Under the pieces are notes generated by a model that worked only from the letters and a program-made list of their open reading frames with translations, was not told where the DNA came from and did not search any database. Of a stretch of DNA of 64,000 bases, positions 1 through 11,467 are shown piece by piece. Within the stretch, counting starts at the first letter, position 1. Each line of letters begins with the position of its first letter. Position numbers and translations under genes: made by a program. The DNA comes from Agapanthus africanus (taxonomy: Eukaryota > Streptophyta > Magnoliopsida > Asparagales > Amaryllidaceae): NCBI GenBank assembly GCA_030015575.1, contig CM057338.1, positions 135,619,546 through 135,683,545 of the forward strand. Direction: 5' to 3'.

Positions 1-1
1 C

Positions 2-385
2 ATTTCACGACGAGTTGATAGGTTAGCGCAATCGCTTTTAACACATCGGTCATCACATATTGCGCTAATTTATTCACTCGATTTACACCCTCAAGATCGC
101 GCGACCCTTCTTTCTCCTTTCCGCCCTTCTTCTCCCCCACCGAGACCATATTCTACCATTCTTCTTTCCACACGGTCTCGCGTGTTTCTCATTTCTTTCC
201 TCCACACCCTATTCTTGCACCTACTATACCATTATCACGATAAGATTTTTGAATGGTTGGTGCTCACCTTTGGCTTGTGTAAGGCCAAGCTTAAGTTTGG
301 GGGGAACCTTGTTGTATATATGTACATATATTTTTTGTTTTCTTTTTCTATAAACAAAAATTTCAAAACATTAAAAAAAATTTAA
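2..385 (+). CDS. C-terminal end of the Athila extra ORF in E1 (partial)
   Basis: The frame is open from the window edge to a stop at 383-385. Its N-terminal half aligns with the end of the extra ORF of E2 (about 17740-18060). It contains the peptide FEWLVLTFGLCKA at 248-286, shared with E2 and E5 through synonymous codon changes only. The last codons run through the first AAGTTTGGGGGG tract, so the reading frame overlaps cis-acting sequence. Function is unknown. The core LVLTFGLC is hydrophobic and might be a short membrane segment, but that is a guess. Athila elements are known to carry diverse extra ORFs in their 3' regions. Confidence 0.5.
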   Translation: MSRRVDRLAQSLLTHRSSHIALIYSLDLHPQDRATLLSPFRPSSPPPRPYSTILLSTRSRVFLISFLHTLFLHLLYHYHDKIFEWLVLTFGLCKAKLKFGGNLVVYMYIYFLFSFSINKNFKTLKKI

Positions 386-432
386 ATAAATAAATAGGGG
401 AGTATCGGCATTTTGACCCTCTGGGTTTAGCA

Positions 433-470
433 TGACAGTGAGGACACTGTCAAGTTCAAGTTTGGGGGTA
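433..470 (+). promoter_or_regulatory. Hairpin followed by an internal polypurine-like tract (E1)
   Basis: TGACAGTG and CACTGTCA (433-440, 445-452) form a perfect 8-bp stem with loop AGGA, followed by an AAGTTTGGGGGTA-type tract. The same pair occurs in E2 (18081 and 18200), E3 (14395) and E5 (49764-49783, minus). It lies about 1.3 kb before the true polypurine tract, so it may serve second-strand priming or a different RNA role. Confidence 0.6.
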
Positions 471-1151
471 TGCTCGGTACGTCTTTTTCCTTCGCATTCA
501 TTTGTACATATTTTTGCATTTGCATATTTATTTAAAAACCCATAAAAATTGAAAATTTTCAAAAATTATAAAAATTAATGTATTCAATTTTGGCTAATTG
601 ACTTGAGTTTGACAGATAGGTTAACTGGCTAGGAACAACTAGATCTTAGACTTAGTGAATTAAAAACCCTAGAAATAACATTCCTTAAAGTTTAATGGTA
701 GAAAGTATATGCCTTGTAGTTTATTTAGAAATAGGTAAATTTTGGGTTCACTTCTTGGGCTAAGTCGAAACAAGGGAAGAGTATTGATGTTCTTATTAGA
801 GTATAAGTTTGAAATAGTTCCTAGCTTAAGTCTAAATTCTGAAAATGTATATCCTACAATTTGCACAATCACGCACCTTGAAACTTGGAATAGTAGAAGA
901 GACCTTGAAATGCTCTTGTCTAAAGTCCTTCATACAATGAAAAAAATATATATATAAGTGTGAATAAAGAAAAAAAAATGGACACTGGTTTTTGTGATTA
1001 CTTAAGGCTGCAAAAATAGAAAAATATTTAGCGAGGGTGCTTCATCATCTAGTGCCTTAGACCAACTGGTTTGGGAGTCACTGCTAAAGTCTTGGTTGTT
1101 GCAAGACTAGGAAATACGCTTTAAAGTGCAAACGCATCTTGTAATCGGTTG

Positions 1152-1173
1152 TTGGTACCTCAAGAAGTATTAA
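1152..1173 (+). promoter_or_regulatory. Conserved CTCAAGAA-loop hairpin (E1)
   Basis: A 7-bp stem (TTGGTAC/GTATTAA, with two G-T pairs) closes an 8-nt loop CTCAAGAA. The loop is identical in E2 (18888-18909), E3 (14989-15010) and E4 (25325-25346), whereas the stem alternates between TAC/GTA and TGC/GCA, which is compensatory change. Probably a structured RNA element of the Athila 3' region. Confidence 0.6.
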
Positions 1174-1581
1174 CGGTCGCATGAAGGATGTGTAAGCAAA
1201 TTTCATTTAAAAATTCACCAATTAAGAAGTGATTTGGACAACGGACGAGAGTATGATTGCTTGATTTGAATTTCCAAGTGTAGGGGTGATCTATACACAC
1301 ACGTAGGGATATGTGATTAGAGTTTAGATGAGAGAAAGGAGTGAAGAATAGAACTTGTATCTTTAGTAAGGGTTGATAGAAACTCCTAAGTGGAGACAAA
1401 ACCCTAGAGGGAAAACTTAAAAGATGCTGAAAGCTAAGTAAGTCTATAGAACATATATAATCTCAAGTTAAATAATGAGGAAGTGTGAAGAATATGGGTG
1501 GATAATTTGCGGGTCGACGATAATAGAATTCCTTGTTGAAAAACCTAATTGGAGAACAAAAGTCGAAAAGCCGAATTGATA

Positions 1582-1698
1582 GGATTTTATGGGTGTAATC
1601 CGCTGAAAACCCTCAGGAGACAACACTCCTCCTACTAGGGACACCTAGAGGTTTAACGGGTTGTTGCACGAACTCAGTGCAATCGCGTTTCCCTGCGA
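1582..1698 (+). promoter_or_regulatory. Conserved 117-nt structured module upstream of the polypurine tract (E1)
   Basis: Almost the same sequence occurs at 15358-15473 (E3), 19325-19440 (E2) and 25763-25878 (E4). Readable stems are GGATT/AATCC, AGGAG/CTCCT with loop ACAACA, CTAGG/CCTAG with loop GACA, TTGCAC/GTGCAA, and TCGC/GCGA, which becomes TCGT/ACGA in E3. There is no conserved reading frame. It ends about 60 nt before the polypurine tract. Confidence 0.65.
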
Positions 1699-1756
1699 AA
1701 GTGCGGTTAGGATTTTCGTGAATAAAAATAAGTTTGCTCGAGGACGAGCAAAAGAT

Positions 1757-1769
1757 AAGTTTGGGGGTA
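1757..1769 (+). promoter_or_regulatory. Polypurine tract of E1
   Basis: AAGTTTGGGGGTA lies two bases before the LTR start TGTTCA. The same tract, with small changes, precedes the LTRs at 15564, 19501 and 25937. It is the expected plus-strand DNA priming site. Confidence 0.85.
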
Positions 1770-1771
1770 TT

Positions 1772-3100
1772 TGTTCACACCATAATATTGTATTATTATA
1801 TCCCCCATTCTTATTCGTTTTACAAATAAACAGGTACTTTTGACGCATGTCTGCTACATATTACAGGTTACAGGTTCTTGGACAGAAAACAGTGAAAACG
1901 ATGTAAAGACGATAAAAAAGTGGATTTTGACCAACAAACAGAAGACTCTTGATCAAGCCTACATCAAAGATAAAATTCACAAAGTACAAGGCAATGCAAG
2001 GTCCAAGAGTACAAAGCGAATGGTTAAAAGTCCACTGCAATTGTTCACTGGAGATCTAGAAGGAATAAAGAAGCCAAACTGAATAAAGAACCACAGAAAG
2101 AAAAAGCCCAAGAACCCAAGAATCAGACCCAAAAATTTCAGACACTGATCATCTTAATGGACCGCGGAACCGCGGCCCAAACCCTACACAGGCCGCGGTT
2201 CCGCGGCTATATGGAGCCTGAAAGGAATAATTTTTTTACCATAATTCTTGTGCGGTGCTCAAAAGATTTTCTAGGGCCATTTTTGTAATTGCAGACATGC
2301 GAATCAAATGTAAACCTAGGGTTTCCTATTCTCTATAAATAGGAACTCTAATCATTGTAATTTCTTATGCCTCCTTTTAATAATGAATTCAGAATTCTTT
2401 ATGGAGAGCATCGGTGCCTCTCTTCAATTCAGAAATTCAGATCTGACAACCCTGCGTTGATGATTGGAGAAATGCATCTGTAAATAGATTTAATTGCTTG
2501 CCCTAGTTTAGATTTTAATTCTTTGCCCTAGGTAGATTCAATTCCTTGCAGTAGATATTTGTTTAGAGTTAGATCTGGGGAAGGTTTGAGAGACGAAAAT
2601 CTCTCATCCCCTTTCTTGCCCGTTATATATTTTCATAGAACTCCATGCATACCTTCTTACTCCGCTCCCTACGGCACTCTACCCATAAGGTAGCGGTGAT
2701 ACCGTAGTCTAAATGCCCGGATTCTAAGGTTTTCCATGGAGGTTAGGGTAAAGATTAAGAAAGGAAGGACATGAATCTAGAGGAAGAACAATCTTCCCAA
2801 TCATCCTAATCCCTTTTATTAATATTTACCATAACATCTATTTAGATCTTCATATGGGTATAGAAAGCGGTGAGATTTATAGACTTTCCAAACTTAATCT
2901 AGATCTAACCCTGACAAGACTTAGATATAGAATAATTAGATTTTTAGATTTAATAATCAATCAGAACACCTTTCGGAATTAACTCGTTAGCGCAATTAGT
3001 AAATTCACAACATCCCTGTGGACCGACCCGTACTCACCGGCTAGCTGCAAAGCGACGCCGTTCTTGATTGCGGTAATAGATAAGTTTTTGAGATCAATCA
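1772..3100 (+). mobile_element. 3' LTR of E1 (1329 bp)
   Basis: The LTR begins TGTTCACACC after the polypurine tract and ends GATCAATCA. A TATA box (TATAAATA) is at 2334-2341. In U3, a perfect 16-bp inverted repeat (2162-2177 and 2191-2206, core CCGCGGAACCGCGG, 13-nt spacer) lies about 130 bp upstream of it. The U5 end (3012-3082) resembles the U5 ends of all other Athila LTRs here. The sequence after 3100 matches the middle of the E2 LTR (20288 onward), so E1 is inserted in the E2 5' LTR. The target duplication (GCTTG expected) cannot be checked because its partner is outside the window. Confidence 0.85.
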
Positions 3101-3883
3101 GCTTGCAAGTTTAAGTTTTGGTTATTGAACTCAAGCTTTGTATCATCACTTGAAGTTAATAAAGCTTTCATTTTTTTTGCACCTGGGTTCTTAGTATTCC
3201 TTTTCTATCTCTTTTACTTACTTGCAATTTTATCTCTTGCTATTTACTTACTCGCAATGTTGTTTTATTCTTTTTATTTCATTTCATTTTCTCTTTCTTT
3301 TTGTTGTTTTGATGGTTTGTAAATAACGGTGTTGTTAGGAAAAATAATGGTATTGTAAATTAAGGTTTTATTTTCTCATTTCCTTTGCCTGATATTTTCC
3401 AATTGAACTCCGCCCAAACCTTAAGCAAGCGCTCCGTTAGGCACCCAACCCTATCAAGGTATCAGTAATCCCTAACCGTGATCGGTTGCGTTCGGTTTGG
3501 CCAGAGGCGAAAGTCAAGAGACAAGACGGATGGACAAGGGTCAATAAGCCGGATTTCACTAATACCGTGCTTAAGTACCCTAATCTATGTTGCTGTCGAT
3601 TGCTCTAGCTTCAATGGTCAAGCTCGGCTCAAAATATTGAGAACGGACTACCCTAACTTACACTAACCTATCTATTCCTAACAAACTTATACTTTGCATA
3701 TACAACGCTTAGGTTAGAAACGAACAAGTCTGACCCTCGCATTAACTCGTCATAACAAGAACGCAAAATGCACCGTCTCCCTGCGGACGATCCATACTCA
3801 TCGCAGCTAGCTACACGCGACGCCGTCTTGATTTTGGTTAACTTTAGAACTTAAATACGGCGCGCGAAAGCGCGCTTCAATCA
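3101..3883 (+). mobile_element. Right part of the 5' LTR of E2
   Basis: This stretch matches 20288-21073, the second half of the E2 3' LTR, with nearly equal length (783 against 786 bp) and scattered substitutions. The first half of this LTR lies left of the window, displaced by E1. It ends in TTCAATCA immediately before the primer binding site. Small reading frames here are low-complexity T/C-rich and are not genes. Confidence 0.85.
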
Positions 3884-3885
3884 AA

Positions 3886-3903
3886 TGGCGCCGTTGTCGG
3901 GGA
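3886..3903 (+). promoter_or_regulatory. Primer binding site of E2 (tRNA-Asp type)
   Basis: TGGCGCCGTTGTCGGGGA begins two bases after the LTR end. Athila elements are known to use this PBS, complementary to the 3' end of plant tRNA-Asp. E3 has a close variant at 7568-7585 and E5 one on the minus strand at 53971-53988. Confidence 0.85.
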
Positions 3904-5258
3904 GATGGTAACGTTTTTATTCTTTTTATTTCGGGTTAATCTCTGTATATCGTGTTTATAATTCTAACACCATTCTAAAAACAAACTAAAAAAAATCAAA
4001 AATTTTTCTAAACTAAAACAAAAATTGACATTCCAAACATTTTGCTCTCTGGAAATTGGACCTGCTAGCATTTTGGGGTTAATTGGAAAAATTAAACAAT
4101 AATATTGAGACACTAGTAGAACACTGAAATATCAGAAGAAAGTTGGAGCCCCTACTTCCAAGGAAGACCGACGAGATCCCCCTAAACCCCGGCGCCGCCG
4201 GATTTTTGTTCTCTGCTCCATTGTTCTATTATTGTCCCAATTTTATTGTTTGATTTTTTTAATTATATATCTGCAGGAGTTTGGGCATTCATATTGCTTT
4301 GTCGCACTAATAACCCGTTTTTCCGACATTTGCATATTTTGATGGATTTTCGAACTGTGATCGTGTGGAGTAAAGTGTACATTCAAAGTTACTGTGATTG
4401 CGAAGTACAGTGCCAAAGATCCAGGTAGTTTGACCCGTGCAAGCGAACTTTTCAAGCTAGCTGGATTCAATTCAATGAGGGTTTTTTAACCCGAAAACTT
4501 ATCGGTACGTATTTCCTAACACGTTCTTCTCAAATCCGACGCATCCAATATGCTATCTTTGCAGGATTCTTTGCAAGTTCGCTGTCAAATGCTAAAATTG
4601 ACTAACCCGTATTTGTTGCAGTGCCGTGCCTAAACATAAAAACGGTCGTTCGATATTTTTAATAACTTTTTCATTGATTTGCGCATTGCATCCATTAATA
4701 CTGACTTAAGGGCAAGAGAACCCCACAACATACGGTAAAGGATTTCATCACCTTTTCCGTAGCCCACAAATCATGAAATTGAGCATAACGTTTACCCGCA
4801 CAAATTTTAAAAGAAACTAGACTTTAAGCCTTTAAGGACTTCGTGCTCATTAGGAGAAGTTAATTGTGTTTAGAACACCGCTTAACGGTATATCGTTCAC
4901 GGGGTTTCTAGAAAAGTGTTCACGACGAAACCACCAAAAGAGAAAGGGTTATCTAATTAAGGACCTTCGCGAAAGCATTGGAAAACCCCCTTATCTCTGC
5001 ACTTACCTGGCCTCGTAATCAGTATTCTTGAGCCCGTTTCTCAACACAGTTTTACTTCAACAATCAAGTTCTTGAGCAGGTCTAGTTGATCTAGGTGAAC
5101 CCTAGACCGATTAGGTGTGTGGTATTGTGTTATGATTATTTTTTTGTGTGTGTATTTCATACTTTTGTTGATAATTAACATATAAAATAAAAAAAATAAT
5201 AATAAAAAAACTCACATTCTTTTTCCTCTCCTTTCCTACTTTTTCTTCTTTTCATTTC
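3904..5258 (+). other. Untranslated leader of E2
   Basis: About 1.35 kb without a convincing ORF. It shares short blocks with the leaders of E3 (7586-8530) and E5: a GC-rich GGCGCCGCCGG block (4190-4201), a CACTTACCTGGCC block near 5000, and a GGTCTAG...CTAGACC inverted repeat near 5078-5107. Such leaders usually contain the packaging and dimerisation signals, but nothing here proves that role. Confidence 0.5.
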
Positions 5259-6025
5259 ATGGGTACCCCACATAGACCAACTTTTGCTGAACTTTGGTAC
5301 CCACAACTAGACATCTCTTCTTACGGTTCTTGTTTTGGTCGAATTTCGAACGATCCATCCATACCTAAAATTTCTTTGAAAGATCGAATAGACGCATCTA
5401 GGACAAACAACTGGACTCCGCAATCCACTTTATATCAACCGTTTCAACCCGCCCACTTTCTTACATTGATTCCTTTTTTGAGAGTCATATTCTGACTCCA
5501 AGACCAATGTTCATTGCTGACCGAATTGAACAATCTCATAGCCGATCTTTCACTCCTTTCACCACTTCCAATTCTTTTAATCAACAATTCCAATCACTTC
5601 CTTATCATAACGTTGATCTTTTTGCTGTCCAACCATTCGATTCCAACCAATCTTACCCGACTTTTACACCTTCCCTAGACATTACTTCTGAACAACCTTT
5701 AGGGAGTTTCACGTATCCAAATAAATTTGAATCTTTTACGGAAACTCCTTCATAGCCCATGTCTAGTCTTGAACAATCGTTGGAAGAATTTTAGGTAGCG
5801 TCATACCAAAAAATGATGGATTTGAATGCGTCCATAGCCGCCCTCACACAATCTAGTGACCCAGTAGCTAGTTTCCAACTAGCTCCGAATTTTCCAATGT
5901 ATGATGAGGCAATTGGACAGATTGAGAATTTAAGTAGTGAAAGTGAGCAGTACACCCTTCCAAATCAAACCTACCCATTCCAAATTGAATTCCACAACTC
6001 CGGTTTCGAAAGTCTATCGAGTGTC
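5259..6025 (+). pseudogene. N-terminal part of the E2 extra ORF, interrupted by E3
   Basis: The first ATG is at 5259. The frame runs to about 5457, slips by one base, then continues in a second frame through in-frame TAG codons (5753 and about 5792) to 6025, where E3 is inserted. Immediately beyond E3 (17109) the same frame resumes. The protein is Ser/Pro/Phe/Gln-rich at first and acidic later, with no gag, protease, RT or integrase motif. It occupies the place of gag in an element that has LTRs, PBS and polypurine tract but no polymerase. I do not recognise the family. It is probably an Athila-type extra ORF of a non-autonomous element. Confidence 0.5.
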
Positions 6026-7565
6026 TGTTCAGTTGATAAAACTGCACTTTTAATATGACATTTTCCTTACTATTTCTATATAATAAAAGGTGTTTGTTAT
6101 AAATATGACACATATGTGGGTTTATTTGTAAAAATACTATTTTCATATGTTTATATATTATAATTAACATTATAAAGGAAAATGTAAGTATATAATATTC
6201 ATATAATATTTGGACTATTTTTATATGCTTACTTTATTAAATATCTTTGACCAATTCTCTTAAAACTAAAATATCATGACAAATGGTTAAGATAATATCT
6301 CAATAAAAACAAATTCCACTAATATCATTTATTGAGATAATTGTGCAGGAATTATATCATGACTGAAATCAAAGAAATTCGAGTTGGCGAGATCAAATCT
6401 CCGAAGATATTCAAGAAAATTGAAGAAACCAATTCTGGCAGAAACGCAGAAAAGATTTTCAAAGTCTAGATATTCAAAAGATCAACAAGTGCTACAGATA
6501 TGATGCTACAGAAATTAGAGCCCATGATCCCACCATAAGGCGGCGGATCAGCGGCCAAACCTATCTATTGGCCGCGGTTCCGCCGCACATATGAAGAGTT
6601 AGGATTCTGGATTTTTTTGGTTGGAATCCTAACAACTAGTTACCATATTAGAAAACTAGGGTTCTGGCTCTCTGACTATAAATAAGGACCGAGAGGCTCT
6701 TGGAAAAATCATCAAACCGACGCGATCACGAAGTTCACGACGGCTCAAGAATCCTGGTTGATCATCAACGATTCATCTACCTCCTTAGAAGAGATCGAGA
6801 AGCAAACTAGGGTTTTGTAATCATTTTCTAAGGAAACAAAGTGTACTTGATCTCGTTGTTAATAAAGGTAGTTGTTTTCTTATCTCATTTTATTTTTCTG
6901 CATTTTAAATTATGTTTTCCTTCTCTATCTTTTCTTTTCCCAAAATACGCGAGTAATTCTCCCCTTGTTAGGGTTCGTAGGATTATGATAGATTAATGGA
7001 TGATGAAAATCCTTAAACTCTTTTTACGTCCTATAAAGTTTATAAATTTTATCAAAAGAATAGTTAACATCTTGCTAGGGCGCGCTATCAATTCATTGTT
7101 GGTCACAACCATGATTAGAGATTAGATTAACAATTGTTTTGGTAAAGGCTAGACATGAACGGAGATCCATGGCAAGATACGGGTTAAGAGTGGGAACCCT
7201 ATTCCCTTCAGAAATGCTAATCTACATGCATCACTGTCGATCTAGTTTTAAATCTATTAAAAGATAAAAAGAGTAATCTTTAATTAATCATCTATGACTA
7301 CTAAATCTTAATGAACTCTACAAGCCCCCTTCTACTATAAAACCTACATCCGTAGTTAATCTAGATCTATATCCTGCATCCGTGTTAGACGTAGATCTAG
7401 AACCTACAACTATTCTTTATTCTTCATCCTTTCTTTCTCAACACGCTTAAAGTAAGATTGAAAGATTCAACGTTTCCCCGAGGACGACCCGTACTCATCT
7501 CGGTCTAGCTACACGCGACACCATTATTGATTGCGGTTAATTACACACATACATCAGATCAATCA
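6026..7565 (+). repeat. 5' LTR of E3
   Basis: It matches 15564-17103 over the full length with scattered substitutions and small indels. U3 carries an imperfect GC inverted repeat (6541-6556 and 6570-6585) with the same 13-nt spacer as in E1. The end of U5 (7474-7542) has the CCGAGGACGACCCGTACTC block common to the Athila copies in this window. Confidence 0.95.
6677..6684 (+). promoter_or_regulatory. TATA box of the E3 5' LTR
   Basis: TATAAATA lies about 90 bp downstream of the GC inverted repeat; the copy in the 3' LTR is at 16215-16222. Its place within the LTR fits the U3/R promoter of an LTR retrotransposon. Confidence 0.65.
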
Positions 7566-7567
7566 AA

Positions 7568-7585
7568 TGGCGCCATTGCCAGGGA
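7568..7585 (+). promoter_or_regulatory. Primer binding site of E3
   Basis: TGGCGCCATTGCCAGGGA begins two bases after the LTR. It differs at a few positions from the E2 and E5 sites, as expected for a decayed tRNA-Asp-type PBS. Confidence 0.85.
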
Positions 7586-8530
7586 TACGTGCGTAATTTA
7601 TTTTTCTTACTATTCGTGTTGAATTCTTATTCGATCTATATCATAAAAATAAACAAAACTGCAAATTGTATATTTAACGATTAGTGTGCGATTTTTGCGG
7701 GGGAATCCGGAGTCACGGACTTAAGGAAAAAGAGAGCCAGAGACATTCATCAAGATCCAGAGGAGCAAATGAGGCAACATAGCAAAAATCTCTACCAGAT
7801 CTTCCAAGTCGGCGGTGGAAGCATGGCAATAAGAGCACATTGGCGGTGGAACCGCGGCACATTAGGGGATTTAGGGTATCCAAATTCTCTGGTATATTTT
7901 CTATACCTTTTTCTCTCCTCTGAATCATCCAATAATATATTTTCTGCAGGATTCTTTGCAAAATATCGCCGCTCAAAAATCTTTTTGCAAAGTTTTGTAC
8001 TTGGTTTGTTTTTGCATATTTTAATACGGACATTAAGGGACAAAGACCAAATTCAGATTAGGTGGGGAGTTCATCACCCTTCCTAAGCCCCACAAATCAC
8101 AAAACGAGCATCCGCATCAACCCTACATTAATTAAAAAAATATCTAGATAAGACTCTAAGGACTGTCGCGCTCAATAAAGACAGAGGAAGGTCGTGGGTA
8201 ATCTATCGCTTATCCACATTACTTTTGTGGTGTCTACGCAAGTGTGTCTAAGGCAAGTGGTTACTTAATTAGACCCGCTATTTTCGGTGATTCGTATAGC
8301 GAATACCTCCCACTTACCTGGCCATAAGAGTAGTAAATAGGTGGTAGAGGATTGATCCTGCGACTTGTTCTTTGGAAGTCTAGGAGCGGTCTAGAGACTT
8401 GACCTAGGTAACCTTAGTTCTAGGGTTGTTTGTGCATTTTTGTGTGATTTGTCTTGAGTCCCACTTTTTCAAAAACAAACCAATTTTAAATCACACACAT
8501 GCTGCCACTTGCGCTAAACCCACTTAGTGC
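7586..8530 (+). other. Untranslated leader of E3
   Basis: No convincing gene. It contains two GGCGGTGGAA blocks (7811-7860, the second running into CCGCGG) that echo the U3 inverted repeat of its own LTR. Further on are the TTACCTGGCC and GACCTAGGTAACC blocks shared with the leaders of E2 and E5. Confidence 0.55.
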
Positions 8531-10549
8531 ATGCTCGGCTGGACACAGGATTCTAGTGCCCGTCTTGTCCGCGTTCCTGCTATCGACTCCCAAGTCGGTA
8601 CTTCTTCATCTTCTTTTCCCCCACCACCCACCACATCGACCGAGATGGACGGTACTCCATCAAATTATAACACCACGCTGCCACCGCCCGTAGGTGAGCA
8701 GAATCCACCGCGCATCTCTCTCCAAGAAAGATGCTATCCTATCCGTGGTCCACTTCCTACCTGTCTATCTATTCCACTAGCCAACGGGGATAATTTTGAA
8801 ATTAAACCCCACTACATCAACCTGTTGCCTAAATTTCATGGGCTTGAGTCTGAAGACGCGTACGTTTTCATCACTAAATTCAAAAACGTATTCGCAATGA
8901 TGGGTACTTCACAATTGTCCGTGGATGCTATGCGTTTGCGTCTTCTCCCATTCACTTTGTGTGACTTGGCAGAGAAATGGCTTTATAATACTGCCGCACA
9001 CTCTATTACCAATTGGGATGAGTTCGTGATAGCATTCCTTAAGAAATTTTACCCAAATCATAAGACCGCACGTGTTAGGAGCGAAATCAACCAGTTTACC
9101 CAGCTTCCCAATGAACCATTTTGGAAGTGCTTTGAACGTTTCAAGGATCTGCTTGTCCAATATCCTCATCATGGAATACATAGATAGGATTTGTGCCGAA
9201 TTATATATCAGGGCATTAATCCAGCGATAAAGCATATGCTTGAAACAATGTGTCATTGCAATTTCATGTCCAAAGACGATGGTGAAGTTTGGAAATATCT
9301 GGAAGATCTCGCTGAAAACACTTTGCAGTGGGAAAGCGTTAGACTACCTTCATCTAGGGGAGGTATTCATCAGCTCGATGTTTTCATCACAGAAAAAGCC
9401 GAAATGGCAGCAATACAAAAGAAACTCGACGCTATTGAAAACAAATTCTCATCAGTCTCTCTAAATCAGATAACGCTCCACAAGACCGTGTGTGGTTGCT
9501 GTTCCGATACACCATACTTGACGGAAGAACGTCCTATGAATGCACCGTTTCAAGGTCACGTGCAAACTAATGCTGCTTTTTAGCAGCGACCTAGAAACGA
9601 TTCTTATTCTTCCACGTACAATCAGGGATGGAGGAGTCATCCTAATTTTTCTTGGAATCAAAACCAACCCCAAAATCAAAACCAGTTCCAAAGCAATTAT
9701 CAAAGACCACCTCCACAACAACAGCAACCACCACCACAGAGTCAGCACCCTTTTCAGTCATAAAATTTTCAAAATCCGGCCAAAACTTCTGCACCGTATA
9801 ATAATTCTTTGCAATTGGCCGGTACCGATAACTCCTCTTCACCCGCACAAACTTGGATTTGTTTATGAAACATTCGATCCAAATGTCGGCTGATATGAGG
9901 TCTTCTATTGATACCATAAAGAAAGACTCCACCTCCCATGGTGAGAGTATTAAATCAATAGAAGCCCAAATTTCACAGTTGCACAGTTGAATGCCGCGAT
10001 GAGTGCGAGAGAAAGGGAAACTCCCATCTCAACCCCTACCGAATCCTGGCCACTCACAACATCATAATGTCAGTGCCGTTACTACGTTGAGATCGGGAAG
10101 AGTGCTGGATAACCGAATGGGTGAACAAGTTGATGACGTTAGTGATACCAATGATACTCCGGCTTCTACTTCTTCCCCTAATTCGTCTAGTCACCCACCT
10201 ACTTCCGAGCCTATTCTATGCTTCCCACAAGGCTCGAACCCTCAGCCCGCTTTCTCGAATCTATGTAAAGCGATCCTCACTCCAATTTTGGGATCCATTC
10301 CATCCCCACAATCTTCTCCAATGTTGGACCCAACCCTTATTAATAAAGCTCCGTTTCCAAACAGATTAAGGGCCAACAAACCTAACCCACAAATGTAGAA
10401 GATTGTGGAAATGTTTAAGCAAGTTAACGTCAATATTTCTCTCCTAGATACTATTCAACAAGTCCCATATTATACAAGAATTCTTAAAGACATGTGCACT
10501 AGGAAAAGAAAAACTCAAGTCTAAACTCAAGTGCCGAAAAAAAAATTTC
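8531..10549 (+). pseudogene. gag: gag of E3 (capsid and linker), broken
   Basis: The start chosen is ATG 8531, directly after a TAG-TGC, and its protein matches the E5 gag from its first residues. The capsid-type region (about residues 95-215; AEKWLY near its centre) corresponds to the retrotransposon gag family. An in-frame TAG at 9185-9187 occurs at the same place as a TAG in E5. Downstream, CGCC and C-rich residues (SKTVCGCC-like, near 9480) mark the nucleocapsid-like region. A further TAG at about 9582, a frame change before 10003 and a TAG near 10396 break the linker. Gag would form the cytoplasmic virus-like particle. Confidence 0.85.
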
Positions 10550-11452
10550 ATGACGAGTAATGTTAGCACAACTTTTACCCTGCAAATACCAAAGAAACGT
10601 AAGGACCCTGGCTGTCCTACCATCTCTATTTGTATTGGAGGTAAAAATATTAATCGTGCCTTACTCGACCTTAGCGCTAGCGTTAACTTGCTTCCATATT
10701 CCGTATATAAGCAGTTAGGGATTGGAGAGTTGAAACCCGCCCATTATACTCTCCAGATGGCAGACCGATCAATTACCAAATCTAGGGGTGAACTAGAGGA
10801 TGTGTTAATTAAAGTTGGGGAATTCATATTCCCTATGGACTTTATTGTTTTGGATACACAACCTATGGCTAACCCACGCAACTAAATCCCGGTGATACTC
10901 GGTCGACCTTTCCTAGCAACTTCCAACGCTGTAATTAATTGTCGTAACGGTTCTATGAACTTATCCTTTGGGAAGATGACAATTGAGTTTAATATTTATA
11001 AGCTAGGAAGTCAACCATCTGAACCTTCTGCTCATTTGCTTGATGTCTATTCTATCAACGAGATATCTTCCGACAGCTGCGAAGCGGAAGCACTTTGGTA
11101 TGATGATCTCGACAATATTAGTGCGACATTGTTTGATTTGGAAAAATCTTATAGTGAGGATATCTTCGATGAGTCCATCTCCGAGTTTGAATTCGTTGAC
11201 TCATCGCAAAAGTCAGTAGCACTTTCCGAATCAATATCCTATGCAAGTTATGAACCTTTTAGGAAGTCTGAGCATCATTCCCTTACCCTACCTTCTATTA
11301 TCTCTCCGGTAATACTAGATCTCAAAACGCTACCTTCTCATCTTAAATATGCATATTTAGGTGAGAATGAGTCTTTACCCATGTTCATATCTGTTTCTCT
11401 AGCTTTAGAGAAAGAGAACACACTTTTGGCAGTGTTGAGATCAAATCGGTAA
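10550..11452 (+). pseudogene. Aspartic protease domain of E3, broken by one stop
   Basis: Retropepsin-like domain. The active-site motif reads DLSASVNLLP where E5 has DLGASVNLLP, so the usual Gly is replaced by Ser. The second conserved stretch ILGRPFLATSNA follows after a TAA at 10883-10885 that replaces a Gln codon still present in E5. The enzyme would cut the Gag-Pol polyprotein. The region after about 11000 is an acidic linker leading into RT. Confidence 0.85.
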
Positions 11453-11467
11453 GCATTTGGTTAGACA

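Larger units (their letters stand above)
1..1771 (+). mobile_element. E1: 3' internal region of an Athila-like LTR retrotransposon, cut by the window edge
   Basis: This segment ends in a polypurine tract followed directly by an LTR, so it is the 3' internal part of a plus-strand element whose 5' part lies outside the window. Its first 385 bases hold the end of an extra ORF. The rest is non-coding and lines up block by block with the 3' regions of E2 (18063-19500), E3 (14114-15563) and E4 (25267-25936), although their LTRs differ. No reverse transcriptase or integrase is visible. Apart from the modules listed separately, 600-1140 and 1200-1580 are AT-rich with nothing I can name. Confidence 0.85.

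Noticed and set aside
3101..3105. Proven target duplication GCTTG for E1
   Set aside because: The left partner is outside the window.
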